From Candidatus Palauibacter australiensis (GTDB lineage: Bacteria > Gemmatimonadota > Gemmatimonadetes > Palauibacterales > Palauibacteraceae): a DNA stretch of 42,010 bases. Shown one piece after another: positions 7,584-16,836 of the stretch. The notes beneath the pieces are model-generated. The model did not search any database, was not told the origin of the DNA, and saw nothing but the letters and a program-made list of their open reading frames with translations. Made by a program: the position numbers and the translations under genes. The DNA lies in assembly GCA_026705295.1 (NCBI GenBank), contig JAPPBA010000023.1, positions 1 through 42,010 of the forward strand, in the 5' to 3' direction. Each line of letters starts with the position of its first letter. Within the stretch, counting starts at the first letter, position 1.

Positions 7584-8177
7584 ATGAAGAGCATGAAACA
7601 GCCCGTCGGCACGGTCGGCGCTGCCGTCGGCTTCGTGATCGCCCTCGGCGCGCTCGTGTCGGGCGAGGCACGGGCCGCCGGGCTGAGCGACGTCCCGGCT
7701 CCGGTGGGGGCGGCGCCGTGGGTCGGCGCGATACCCCGGGTCGGCGCCTGCCTCGTCACACCCGAAGTGGTTCCGCTTTCGGGCACGCAGAGCGCGCCCG
7801 GGAGCCGCGGGTCGATGACGCTCACGCAGCCCGGCTCACCGTTCGAGATCACCGTGGACGACGGCGGCTTCCAGACCTTCGACCTCGAGATCCAGGTCGA
7901 CCGGCTGCGCCGCCGCGGCGGGGCGGTCTACGTCGCGTGGGCCGCGAAGCCCGAACTCGACGAGTGGGTGCAGCTCGGCACGCTCAGCGAGGAGAACCGG
8001 CTCACGGCGCGCGTCGCGTGGAACCAGTTCCTCGTGTTCGTGAGCGAGGAGGCGTCGGCCGACGTCGAGCGCTGGCAGGGGCCGATCGTGCTCACCGGCC
8101 TCTCCCCCTCAGGCCGGCTGCACACCATGGCCGGCCACGGCCCGTTCGAGGCCATGAACTGCCAACTCTACTTCTGA
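7584..8177 (+). CDS. Secreted protein of unknown function
   Basis: The product is not recognised. From the ATG at 7584 it is 197 residues, with a classic signal peptide (MKSMKQPVG, a hydrophobic core, then GEARAAG). An in-frame frame extends upstream to about 7440 but overlaps the dioxygenase, so the internal start is preferred. The mature part is soluble and beta-rich, with two cysteines (one in VGACLV, one in MNCQLYF at the C-terminus) that could form a disulfide. It sits between a dioxygenase-like gene and a multicopper oxidase on the same strand, which suggests an accessory role. That is inference from position. Confidence 0.7.
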   Translation: MKSMKQPVGTVGAAVGFVIALGALVSGEARAAGLSDVPAPVGAAPWVGAIPRVGACLVTPEVVPLSGTQSAPGSRGSMTLTQPGSPFEITVDDGGFQTFDLEIQVDRLRRRGGAVYVAWAAKPELDEWVQLGTLSEENRLTARVAWNQFLVFVSEEASADVERWQGPIVLTGLSPSGRLHTMAGHGPFEAMNCQLYF

Positions 8178-8207
8178 GTCGGCGATAGCGAGCCGGCCGG
8201 GACCGTG

Positions 8208-9938
8208 ATGCCGCGCGGTACGAAGAGCAGACCGGGCGGGCGGGCGGCCCGTCGCCTTGCCGCCGGAGCGGCCATCCAGGCGCTGGTGTGGCTGCCCGGC
8301 GCACCGGCATCGGGGCAGGAGCACGCGGGCCACATGATGGCGACCGACAGCATGGGGGCCGTGTGGCGCATGCCGCCGCAGCCGATCCCGATGCCGATGA
8401 TGCTTCCGGGCCTGATGGGCGCCGTCCCCGGGGTGACCCCGTACCTGCCCGACCCCGGGCACGATCCCGCGATGCTCCCGGAGGCGGTCTTCCGCGAGGT
8501 CGTAGAGGTGGCCGACGGCGACACGCTCCGCCTCGAGGCCGGGTTCGTCCGGCGCACGATCGGGATGCGGACCTTCACGATGTACGGCTTCAACGGGCAG
8601 TACCCCGGGCCCCTCATCCGCGTCCCGCAGGGCGCGGAGATCATCGTCCTGTTCACGAATCACATCGACCTGCCGACGGCCGTCCACTGGCACGGCCTGC
8701 GACTCGAGAACGAGTTCGATGGCGTGCCCGGCGTCACCCAGGACCCGGTCGAACCGGGCGAATCGTTCATGTACCGGGTCTATTTCCCCGACGCCGGCCT
8801 CTACTGGTATCACCCCCACCACCGCGAGGACATCCAGCAGGACCTCGGCCTGTACGGGAACATGCTCGTCGACGCGCCCGCCGCGGACTACTACGGCCCG
8901 GCGAACGGCGAGGACTTCCTCATGCTCGACGACCTGCTCATCGACGACGGAGGACTCTTCCCCTGGGGGCGCGAAGCTGCCGTGCAGACGCTGATGGGCC
9001 GCTTCGGGAACCAGTTGCTCGTGAACGGCGAGCCGCGCTGGGAGGCGACGGTCCGCCGCGGCGAGGTCCGCCGGCTCTACCTCACGAACGTCGCCAACAC
9101 GCGCACCTTCAACCTCGTCCTCGAGGGCGCGGAGATGAAGCTGGTGGGCGCCGACGTGAGCAAGTTCGAGCGCGAGAGCTTCGTCTCGAACGTCGTCCTC
9201 GCCCCCGCCCAGCGGTACATCGTCGATGCGCGTTTCGACGAGCCCGGCACGTACGCGCTCCTCAATCCGATCCAGGCCATCGACCACTTCAACGGCCGCT
9301 TCTATCCGCAGACGGACACGCTCGGGATCGTCACCGTCCTCGACGAGCCGGTGGCGGAGGACCACGGGGATGCGTTCTCCGCCCTGCGGGAACACGCGGA
9401 CGTCATCGAGGACATCGACCGTTACCGCGCCGAGTTCGACCGGCCCGTCGACCACGAACTCGAACTCACGGCTCGCGTGGGGGACCTGCCCAGCGACATC
9501 GTCGCCGTGATGGCGATCGACACGCTGTACTTCCCGCCCGTCGAATGGACGGACGCGATGCCGATGATGAACTACCTTTCGACGTCGGAGAACCTGACGT
9601 GGATCATGCGCGACACGCGCACGGGGAAGGAGAACGGGGACATCGACTGGCGCTTCACGGAGGGGGACATCCTCAAGATCCGTATCCACAACCAGCGCCG
9701 CTCGTTCCACCCCATGCAGCACCCGATCCACATCCACGGGCAGCGCTTCCTGATTCTCTCGAGGGACGGAGTGCCGTCGGACAATCTCGCCTGGAAGGAC
9801 ACGGTCGTGATCCCGGTCGGATCGACGTTCGACATCCTGCTCGAGGCCTCCAACTCTGGCCGATGGATGGCGCACTGCCATATTGCGGAGCACTTGGAGG
9901 CCGGCATGTCCATGCTGTTCACGGTGGACCCCGGCTAG
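8208..9938 (+). CDS. Exported multicopper oxidase (laccase-like), Met-rich N-terminus
   Basis: A three-domain multicopper oxidase of 576 residues that oxidises phenols or metal ions and reduces O2. All four copper-binding blocks are visible: HWHG (~160), WYHPHH (~202), HPIHIHG (~503) and HCHIAEH with a Met axial residue (~556). The N-terminus is a signal peptide ending ASGQ, followed by a methionine-rich stretch (HMMATDSM, then MPMMLPGLM) like those that bind Cu(I) in CueO-type enzymes. GTG at 8205 precedes ATG 8208, and the ATG is chosen. A secreted beta-propeller follows 21 bp downstream. It could be a laccase, a cuprous oxidase or a Mn/Fe oxidase. Confidence 0.92.
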   Translation: MPRGTKSRPGGRAARRLAAGAAIQALVWLPGAPASGQEHAGHMMATDSMGAVWRMPPQPIPMPMMLPGLMGAVPGVTPYLPDPGHDPAMLPEAVFREVVEVADGDTLRLEAGFVRRTIGMRTFTMYGFNGQYPGPLIRVPQGAEIIVLFTNHIDLPTAVHWHGLRLENEFDGVPGVTQDPVEPGESFMYRVYFPDAGLYWYHPHHREDIQQDLGLYGNMLVDAPAADYYGPANGEDFLMLDDLLIDDGGLFPWGREAAVQTLMGRFGNQLLVNGEPRWEATVRRGEVRRLYLTNVANTRTFNLVLEGAEMKLVGADVSKFERESFVSNVVLAPAQRYIVDARFDEPGTYALLNPIQAIDHFNGRFYPQTDTLGIVTVLDEPVAEDHGDAFSALREHADVIEDIDRYRAEFDRPVDHELELTARVGDLPSDIVAVMAIDTLYFPPVEWTDAMPMMNYLSTSENLTWIMRDTRTGKENGDIDWRFTEGDILKIRIHNQRRSFHPMQHPIHIHGQRFLILSRDGVPSDNLAWKDTVVIPVGSTFDILLEASNSGRWMAHCHIAEHLEAGMSMLFTVDPG

Positions 9939-9959
9939 CCGCTCGAAACGGAGGAAAGA

Positions 9960-11336
9960 ATGAAGGTTGGAAATCGGACCCTGACACTCTCCGCGATCGC
10001 CGTGCTCGGCGCGGCGTTCGTCGCCCCGGCGGCGCTCGGCGCCCAGGCGATCGACGTCGTGGAGCGCGGAAGCCGGAATATGGAAGTGCTCGGACACGTC
10101 CCGCTCGGCCCGCGGCTCAGCATCGCGGACATGGACATCGAGCAGGAGATGCACCGGCCGTACGCGTACGTGGCGCGCATGCAGTACGGACCGGTCGGTC
10201 CGAAAGGGCTGGACATCGTCTCGATCGAGGATCCGGAGAACCCCGAGGTGCTGTACGAGTGGCGGATCGAGGACCAGGATCTCCACCAGCGCACCGGCGG
10301 GATGGACGTGAAGCACTTCAAGTGGGGCGACCGCTACTACGTCGTGCAGTCGCTCCAATTCGGCCAGGGCGGCCCGGACTCCGACATGGGGGCCGTCGTC
10401 CTCGACGTGACGGGACTGCCGGACGCCTCGACGGTGCGTGAGGTGGCCCGCATCAGGGAACCCGATCTCCCCGGCGGCTTCCACAACATCTTCATCTACA
10501 AGCACTCGAACATGAACGTGTATCTCGTCGCCACGGTGTCGGGACCGTACGCGGCCGTCTACGACCTCGGCGCCCTCGTCGACGGGGGCGGCGACGCGAT
10601 GGTGGCGCAGATCCCAGTCCCGGATCAGGGGATGCAGGGGAACCGCCGGCGGGGATACCACGACTTCTATCTCGGCTATCACCCGGAAACGGGGACGGAC
10701 CGCTTCTACGGCGGCGGCACCGGCGGCTACTACATCTACGACGTGACGAATCTCGACAACCCGGAGCTGCTGACGCAGATCGTCGGGGTCTCCGGCATTC
10801 GCAGCGGACACACCTTCACGCCTACGCCGGATGGCAACTTCGCGATCGCGGAGACGGAGTATCAGTACGCGCCGCTCAGGATCTTCGACCTCAGGCCCGG
10901 ACTGAACGGCGAGGTGCCGGCGATCAACCGCCCGATCGCGGCGTGGACGGCGAACTGGAAGAACCTCGTGCACAACCACGAGGTGCGTTGGCCGCTCGTG
11001 TTCGTGTCCGGCTACCTGGACGGCCTCGTCGTGTTCAACATGATGGACCCGGAGAACCCGATCACGGTGGGCCACTACGACACGTACCTCGGGCCGCCGA
11101 ACGTCGATCGGACGCCCGTGTTCAACGGAACGTTCGGGGTCGACATTCGGAACGAGGACGGGCTCATCGTGGTGAGCGACATGACGACGGGTCTGTGGAC
11201 CTTCCGGATGGAGGGCTTCCAGGGGTGGAACGGCGACGACTGGGGCGTGCCGAACGTCTCCAGCGCCCAGGACTGGGACAACGGGCCCGCCGGAGCGGCC
11301 GGGCGCATCACGACGGACCAGCAGCAGGGCGACTGA
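9960..11336 (+). CDS. Secreted beta-propeller (LVIVD-type repeats)
   Basis: A 458-residue exported protein with a clear signal peptide (cleavage near ALGAQ). Repeats of the form GLDIVSIEDPENPEVL and GLVVFNMMDPENPITVG recur about every 45-60 residues. This pattern (short strand, then a D-P-x-N-P turn) is that of LVIVD beta-propellers. Such proteins are usually structural or ligand-binding surface proteins. It lies 21 bp after the multicopper oxidase and is probably co-transcribed, so it could be a partner or scaffold of the oxidase. A good AGGA lies just before the ATG. Confidence 0.78.
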   Translation: MKVGNRTLTLSAIAVLGAAFVAPAALGAQAIDVVERGSRNMEVLGHVPLGPRLSIADMDIEQEMHRPYAYVARMQYGPVGPKGLDIVSIEDPENPEVLYEWRIEDQDLHQRTGGMDVKHFKWGDRYYVVQSLQFGQGGPDSDMGAVVLDVTGLPDASTVREVARIREPDLPGGFHNIFIYKHSNMNVYLVATVSGPYAAVYDLGALVDGGGDAMVAQIPVPDQGMQGNRRRGYHDFYLGYHPETGTDRFYGGGTGGYYIYDVTNLDNPELLTQIVGVSGIRSGHTFTPTPDGNFAIAETEYQYAPLRIFDLRPGLNGEVPAINRPIAAWTANWKNLVHNHEVRWPLVFVSGYLDGLVVFNMMDPENPITVGHYDTYLGPPNVDRTPVFNGTFGVDIRNEDGLIVVSDMTTGLWTFRMEGFQGWNGDDWGVPNVSSAQDWDNGPAGAAGRITTDQQQGD

Positions 11337-11346
11337 CGCCCGCGGC

Positions 11347-13137
11347 ATGAGCACCCGGCCACGGCTCCTCGTGGTCGGGAGCCCCTCTCTGGACCTCCTG
11401 CACTACGGCGGCCGCTCCGTGCGGTCCGCCGGAGGCGCGGGACTCTACACGGCGCTCGCGGCGCAACGGGTCGGGGCCGAAGTCACGGTCGTCGCGCCGC
11501 GGCCGGATCCCATGCCGGCGGAACTCGAAGCGGCGGACCGCCTCCTCGACTGGCGCGGGCCGCCCGTCCCGCCCTCCGCGCTCCCCCACTTCGAGATCGA
11601 ATACTTCCCCGACGGCCGGACCGTCTATCGCCAAGCGGTGCGCGGTTCCGAGGGGGACATCCGCTACGGCGACATCCCGGACGCCGGGCCGGGGGCCTTC
11701 GCCTACGTCGTACCGCTCCTCGACCCGGAACTGCAGCTGGGGTTCGCTCGGCGGCTGGCCAAGGCGGGCGTGCGGGTCGGGTGCGGGACGTACGCGCCGG
11801 GGATCCGGGCGCACCAGGAGGTCGTCGCGCGGGTGGTGGAGGCGTCCCACTACTTCTTCTGCAACGAGGAGGAAGCCGGTCTCCTCTTCGGGTCGCTCGA
11901 TGACGTGGCGGTGCCGCCGGGGCGCGTGGTCTTCATCACCCGGGGACCGCGCGGGGCTCGTGTCGTCCTGGGCGACCACGCGATTGACGTTCCGGCCCCC
12001 GAGGTCGAGGAGGTGGATCCGACGGGGGCCGGCGACACCTTCTGCGGGACGGCGCTGGCCCGGCTCGCGGCCGGAGACCATCCCGCCATCGCGGCGCGCG
12101 TGGCGGCGGCCTGTGCCGCGCAGACGGTGACGGGCATCGGTCCGGCGCCCCTCCTCTCGGACGACCCCCCGGCGGCGGCGGCGCGGGATGTCCGGATCCG
12201 CCTCGACCGGGACCGTATTCGGCGCGTGGCCGGGGTCATTGCGACCGCCCCGGAGGCCGTAGCCTTCGACTTCACCGGCCCGGGTTTCCCCGAACCCGGC
12301 GATCCGGCCGCGCTCGATCTCTTTTTCGCCGGGACCGTCCAGCAGTTCGGTTTCTGGCACGAGCGGGCGGGCCGCTACGGGGAACCCATGATCGCCTCTC
12401 TGGGGGGGCGGCCCCTCAAGGGCAGCGACTACCTGTGGGCCGCCTACCTGCGCTGGGCCCGCGAGGCGCCGCACGAACTCACCCCGGCGGGCCAGGCCGT
12501 CCTCGGCGACGCGGACTTCGACCATCGCCTCCGAGACGACGGCGGACACAACCCACTCCCGGCCGGCGCCCTCCATCCGGCGTGCGCGCGGGCGTACGGC
12601 CGCGACATGCTCGGTCTCGGCCTGACGCCGGCGTCGCTCCTGGCCGAAGCCAACGCCGCGGAGCGGCCCCTCGCCCGCTTTCTCACGCGCCTCGATGCGG
12701 TCGGCGGCTACAAGGAAGATCCGTGGCGGAAGAAGTCCGCCCTCCTCGCCGCGATCCTCGGCCAGCGGCCGGAACGCTTCCTGCGGCTCAGGGAGGGGGA
12801 GGACGTGCCGCCGATCGTCGACTACCACTGCCAGCGCAGTTGCCTCCGGCTCGGTGTCGTCTCCGTGACCGACGAGACGCTGGCCGCGAGGCTCGCGAAG
12901 CGGGAGGTTGTGGGCGCGGAAGAGGAGGGGGCCGTGCGCGCCGCCTGCCACGAGGCAGTGGGTGAGATCCGGCGCCTGAGCGGGCGCTCCATGGGGGCCG
13001 TGGACTGGTTCTTCTTTCAGAACCGGACGCGTTGCCCGGAGATGACGGAACCGGACTGTGCGGCGTGCCCCGCGGACCCGGTCTGCGCGCACCGCACCCG
13101 ACTCTTTCAGCCCGTGTTTCGCACGACCGCGTATTGA
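11347..13137 (+). CDS. PfkB-family kinase fused to queuosine-salvage-like (Qng1/DUF2419-like) domain with Cys cluster
   Basis: The protein is 596 residues. Residues 1 to about 270 are a PfkB/ribokinase-type kinase. It starts LLVVGSPSLDLL, has YFFCNEEEAGLLFG, and carries the catalytic DPTGAGDTF with D230 as the general base. Residues from about 285 resemble the queuosine salvage family (Qng1): LFFAGTVQQFGFW, DYLWAAYLRWA, DPWRKKSALLAAIL (K462/K463), IVDYHCQ (D492) and a final AVDWFFFQ. Four cysteines near the end (C563, C571, C574, C580; spacing x7, x2, x5) mimic the [4Fe-4S] loop of HhH DNA glycosylases such as Nth (x6, x2, x5). The kinase call is firm, but the second domain is a pattern-level match. 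A DNA-glycosylase-like fold is the alternative. Confidence 0.72.
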   Translation: MSTRPRLLVVGSPSLDLLHYGGRSVRSAGGAGLYTALAAQRVGAEVTVVAPRPDPMPAELEAADRLLDWRGPPVPPSALPHFEIEYFPDGRTVYRQAVRGSEGDIRYGDIPDAGPGAFAYVVPLLDPELQLGFARRLAKAGVRVGCGTYAPGIRAHQEVVARVVEASHYFFCNEEEAGLLFGSLDDVAVPPGRVVFITRGPRGARVVLGDHAIDVPAPEVEEVDPTGAGDTFCGTALARLAAGDHPAIAARVAAACAAQTVTGIGPAPLLSDDPPAAAARDVRIRLDRDRIRRVAGVIATAPEAVAFDFTGPGFPEPGDPAALDLFFAGTVQQFGFWHERAGRYGEPMIASLGGRPLKGSDYLWAAYLRWAREAPHELTPAGQAVLGDADFDHRLRDDGGHNPLPAGALHPACARAYGRDMLGLGLTPASLLAEANAAERPLARFLTRLDAVGGYKEDPWRKKSALLAAILGQRPERFLRLREGEDVPPIVDYHCQRSCLRLGVVSVTDETLAARLAKREVVGAEEEGAVRAACHEAVGEIRRLSGRSMGAVDWFFFQNRTRCPEMTEPDCAACPADPVCAHRTRLFQPVFRTTAY

Positions 13138-13184
13138 GGCCGGGAAAGTCCATGACGACCGACCACAGGAATCGGGAGAATCTC

Positions 13185-13676
13185 ATGAGAAAGTTCGGAG
13201 CGACGTTGCTTCTCGCCGCGGCGATCCTCGTCACGCCCGCGTACGCCGCCGCACAGGATGACGCCGAAGCGGGGGCGGTCGCTGCCGTGCAGGCGTTGTT
13301 CGACGCCATGGCCGCCCGCGACGGCGATGCGATCCGCGGTCTGCTGACCGAAGGCGCCACCTTCGTGGCTGCGGCGGAGACTCCCGACGGGGTGCAGGTG
13401 CGGGAGAGCACTGGCGCCGAGTTCGCCGCCTCCATCGGCCAGCCGGGCCCCGCCCTGCTGGAACGGATGTGGGACCCGCACGTGATGATCGAGGGTCCGA
13501 TCGCCGTCGTGTGGACGCCCTACGACTTCCACGTGGACGGCCAGTTCAGCCACTGCGGCATCGACGCGGTCAGCCTCGTGCAGACGGGAGACGGCTGGAA
13601 GATCTCGAGCATCGCCTACACCCGCGAAACCGAAGGCTGCGACCCGAGCCCGCTCGGCCCCCCGCCGGGCGACTGA
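13185..13676 (+). CDS. Secreted NTF2/SnoaL-like protein
   Basis: A 163-residue exported protein. The signal peptide MRKFGATLLLAAAILVTPAYAAAQ is followed by an NTF2-like domain with VQALFDAMAARDGDAIRGLL in helix 1, a central WDPHVMIEGPIAVVWTPYDF and a closing GWKISSIAYT. Such domains are common in exported proteins of unknown ligand. The start at 13185 follows GGGAG. ATG 13152 would add 11 residues ahead of the signal peptide and is less likely. It ends 22 bp from the converging cusA. Confidence 0.78.
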   Translation: MRKFGATLLLAAAILVTPAYAAAQDDAEAGAVAAVQALFDAMAARDGDAIRGLLTEGATFVAAAETPDGVQVRESTGAEFAASIGQPGPALLERMWDPHVMIEGPIAVVWTPYDFHVDGQFSHCGIDAVSLVQTGDGWKISSIAYTRETEGCDPSPLGPPPGD

Positions 13677-13695
13677 CGGCTCGCCGTCCGGCGGG
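13661..13695. terminator. Possible bidirectional terminator hairpin
   Basis: CCCGCCGG (13661-13668) and CCGGCGGG (13688-13695) form an 8-bp stem between two converging genes, overlapping the 3' end of the NTF2-like gene. There is no T tract on either side, so it may only stall or protect transcripts. Confidence 0.35.
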
Positions 13696-13698
13696 CCC

Positions 13699-16600
13699 TC
13701 ACGCCTGAGAACCGGGTAGCACCGGTGCGCCCGCCATGCGCCGGAGCTGCGAGCGGCGCCAGAGCAGGTAGATGGCGGGGATGACGAGCAAGGTGAGTAC
13801 CGTCGCGGACATCATTCCGCCGACCATGGGCGACGCGATCCGCTTCATCACGTCCGCGCCGGTGCCGGAACTCCACAGGATCGGCATCAGACCCGCAGTG
13901 ATCGCCATCACCGTCATCACGACCGGGCGCAGCCGCTCCAGCGCCCCCTCGCGAACGGCCTCCGCCACGTCCGCGGCGGTCCGGATCCGGCCCTCGCGGC
14001 GGCGACGCGCGAACGCCTCGTCCAGGTAGATCAGCATCACCACGCCGGTCTCCGCCGCCACGCCGGCCAGCGCGATGAACCCGACCCAGACCGCAACGCT
14101 CGTGTTGTAGCCCAGGAGCCACAGGAACCAGATCCCGCCCACGAGCGAGAACGGGAGGGCCAGCATGACGATCAGCGACTCGGCCACGCCGCGGAAGTTG
14201 AGATAGAGGAGCAGGAAGATGATCCCCAGCGTGACGGGAATCACGACGCGCAGGCGCTCCTGCACCCGCTGCATGAACTCGTACTGCCCGCTCCACACGA
14301 GGGAATACCCGCTCGGGAGTTCGAGTTGGGCGGCGACGACGCGCCGGGCCACCTCCACGTAGCTCCCGACATCGACGCCCTCGATGTCGACGAAGATCGT
14401 GGTAACGGGAAAGGCGTCCTCGGTCTTCACGGCCATGGGCCCCTGGACGGCCGCCACGCGCGCCACCTGGCCGAGCGGGATCTGCGTGCCATCGGGGACG
14501 GGCACCAGCACCTCGCGCAGGTTCTGCAGATCGTCGCGCAACTCGCGCGGATAGCGGACGTTCACCGCGTAGCGCTCCCGCCCCTCCACCGTGACCGTCG
14601 CGTTCATCCCGCCGACGCTCGCCATGATCGCGTTGTGCACATCCCCGACGTTGAGGCCGTAGCGCGCCGCCTCCGGCCGGTCGACGTCGATGTCGACGTA
14701 GTAGCCGGAGACCCCGCGCTCCGCGAACGCGCTCCGCGTCCCGGGGATCTCGCGCACGATACGCTCCGCCTCCTCCCCGAGCGCCTGCAGCGTGTCGAGA
14801 TTCGGGCCGAAGATCTTGATCCCCACCGGAGTGCGGACGCCGGTGGCGAGCATGTCGATGCGTCCCTTGATCGGCATCGTCCACGCGTTCGTCACGCCGG
14901 GGAGAGCCACCGCCTCGTCCATCTGCGACAGCAGCCCGGCGTAGGTGACCCCGGGCCGCCATTCCTCCCGCGGCCGCAGGGTGATCGTCGTCTCGAACAT
15001 GTCGAGGGGGGCGGGATCCGTGGCGGTTTCCGCGCGCCCGGCCTTCCCCAGCACTGTCTCCACTTCGGGGAAGGACGCGAGGACGCTGTCCTGGTATCGC
15101 ATGATCTCCCGAGCCTGGGCGATCGACGCCCCGGGGACGGTCGTCGGCATGAAGAGGATCGACCCTTCCTGGAGCGGCGGCATGAACTCGCTGCCGAGCC
15201 GTTGCCACGGCAGGATCGTCGCGCCCAGCACCCCCACGGCGGCCGCGACGACGAGCCACGGGCGGCGGAGCGCGAAGCCGAGGAAGGGTCGGTAGAGCCA
15301 GCGCAGGGCGCGATTCACCGGGTTCGCCCGCTCCGGACGGATCCGTCCGCGCACGAGATACCCCATGAGCACCGGAACCAGGGTGATCGCGAGGAACGCG
15401 GACCCCGCCATGGCGAACGTCTTGGTGAACGCGAGAGGTTTGAACAGCCGGCCCTCCTGCTGTTCGAGCGCGAACACCGGGAGGAAGCTGAACGTGATGA
15501 TGAGGAGGGAGAAGAAGAGGGGCGGACCCACCTGCTTCGCGCTCTCGAGGACCACGTCCCAGCGCGAGGCGCCGGGGGCGGCGCGCTCAAGATGTTTGTG
15601 CATGTTCTCGACCATGACGATGGCCGCGTCCACCATGGCTCCGATCGCGATCGCGATCCCGCCGAGGCTCATGATGTTGGCGTTCACGCCGATCCAGCGC
15701 ATGACGATGAACGAGATGAGGATGCCGAGGGGCAGCGTCACGACCGCAACGAGCGCCGAACGGAGATGGAGCAGGAAGATCAGCGCCACGGCGGCGACGA
15801 TGAGCGATTCCTCCACGAGCTTCTCGCGGAGCGTGTCGATGGCCCGGTGAATGAGGTCGCTGCGGTCGTAGGCCGGCCGCAGCCGGGTGCCGGCCGGGAG
15901 TCCCGCGTTGATCTCTTCCAGCCGCTCCTTCACCCGCTCGATCGTCTCGAGCGCGTCCGAGCCGAAGCGCATGACGACGATCCCGGCCACGACCTCGCCG
16001 CGGCCGTCCAGATCCGCGACGCCGCGCCGGGGGGCCGGGCCCTCCTGCACCGTCGCCACATCGGCCACCCGGATCGGCGTGCCGTTCGGCGTCGACCCGA
16101 CAGCCACGTTCTCGATGTCCAGCGTGCCCCGCAGGTAGCCGAGGCCGCGGATCATGTATTCGCGTCCCCCCATCTCCAGGACGCGCGCCCCGATGTCGAT
16201 ATTGTGATCCCCGATCGCCCGGGACACCCGCGTCACGGGGATGTCGAACGCGCGCAGCCGCTCCGGGTTCACCTCCACCTGATACTGCTTCACGAACCCG
16301 CCCAGGCTCGCGACTTCGGCCACGCCCGGCACGGCCGTCAGTTGGTAGCGGAGGTACCAGTCCTGGAGCGTGCGCAGTTCCGCAAGGTCGAGGCTGTCCG
16401 ACTCGAGGGTGTACTCGTAGACCCAGCCCACGCCCGTCGCGTCCGGGCCGAGCACGGGTACGACGTTCTCCGGCAACTGCCGCCGGATTCCGCTCAGGTA
16501 TTCGAGGACGCGCGAGCGGGCCCAGTAGATGTCCGTCCCGTCTTCGAAGATCACGTACACGAGACTGAGCCCGAAGAAGGAGAAGGCGCGCACGACGCGC

Positions 16601-16836
16601 GCGCCCGGCACCTTCAGCATCTCCGACGCAATCGGGTACGTGACCTGGTCCTCGACGATCTGAGGCGCCTGTTCCGCGAAATCGGTCTGGACGATGACCT
16701 GCACGTCCGACAGGTCGGGGATGGCGTCGAGCGGCGTCGTGCGCACGGCCCACAGGCCGGCGCCGACGATGGCGGCCGAGCCGAGAAGGACGAGGGATCG
16801 GTTCCGGATCGACCAGGCGATGACGCGGCCGATCAT
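13699..16836 (-). CDS. cusA: CusA-type Cu(I)/Ag(I) RND efflux pump
   Basis: This 1045-residue heavy-metal RND transporter is the inner-membrane proton-driven pump of a tripartite CusCBA-type exporter. Three methionines correspond to the E. coli CusA copper-binding triad (M573, M623, M672): M563 (ILFMPTT), M613 (APLDMFETT) and M662 (GRIDML), with identical spacing of 50 and 49. This points to monovalent copper or silver over Zn/Co. Transmembrane motifs AIGAMVDAAIVMVEN (~400) and LAGVAAETGVVMLIYLDEA (~930) match the proton-relay helices. The start overlaps the end of cusB by ATGA. Length is normal. Confidence 0.95.
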   Translation of the reverse strand: MIGRVIAWSIRNRSLVLLGSAAIVGAGLWAVRTTPLDAIPDLSDVQVIVQTDFAEQAPQIVEDQVTYPIASEMLKVPGARVVRAFSFFGLSLVYVIFEDGTDIYWARSRVLEYLSGIRRQLPENVVPVLGPDATGVGWVYEYTLESDSLDLAELRTLQDWYLRYQLTAVPGVAEVASLGGFVKQYQVEVNPERLRAFDIPVTRVSRAIGDHNIDIGARVLEMGGREYMIRGLGYLRGTLDIENVAVGSTPNGTPIRVADVATVQEGPAPRRGVADLDGRGEVVAGIVVMRFGSDALETIERVKERLEEINAGLPAGTRLRPAYDRSDLIHRAIDTLREKLVEESLIVAAVALIFLLHLRSALVAVVTLPLGILISFIVMRWIGVNANIMSLGGIAIAIGAMVDAAIVMVENMHKHLERAAPGASRWDVVLESAKQVGPPLFFSLLIITFSFLPVFALEQQEGRLFKPLAFTKTFAMAGSAFLAITLVPVLMGYLVRGRIRPERANPVNRALRWLYRPFLGFALRRPWLVVAAAVGVLGATILPWQRLGSEFMPPLQEGSILFMPTTVPGASIAQAREIMRYQDSVLASFPEVETVLGKAGRAETATDPAPLDMFETTITLRPREEWRPGVTYAGLLSQMDEAVALPGVTNAWTMPIKGRIDMLATGVRTPVGIKIFGPNLDTLQALGEEAERIVREIPGTRSAFAERGVSGYYVDIDVDRPEAARYGLNVGDVHNAIMASVGGMNATVTVEGRERYAVNVRYPRELRDDLQNLREVLVPVPDGTQIPLGQVARVAAVQGPMAVKTEDAFPVTTIFVDIEGVDVGSYVEVARRVVAAQLELPSGYSLVWSGQYEFMQRVQERLRVVIPVTLGIIFLLLYLNFRGVAESLIVMLALPFSLVGGIWFLWLLGYNTSVAVWVGFIALAGVAAETGVVMLIYLDEAFARRRREGRIRTAADVAEAVREGALERLRPVVMTVMAITAGLMPILWSSGTGADVMKRIASPMVGGMMSATVLTLLVIPAIYLLWRRSQLRRMAGAPVLPGSQA

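Noticed and set aside
8109-11354. Very long open frame on the minus strand (about 1080 codons)
   Set aside because: It lies antisense to the multicopper oxidase and beta-propeller, whose motifs and signal peptides are clear. Its translation is rich in Arg, Val and His with no domain, as expected in high-GC DNA.
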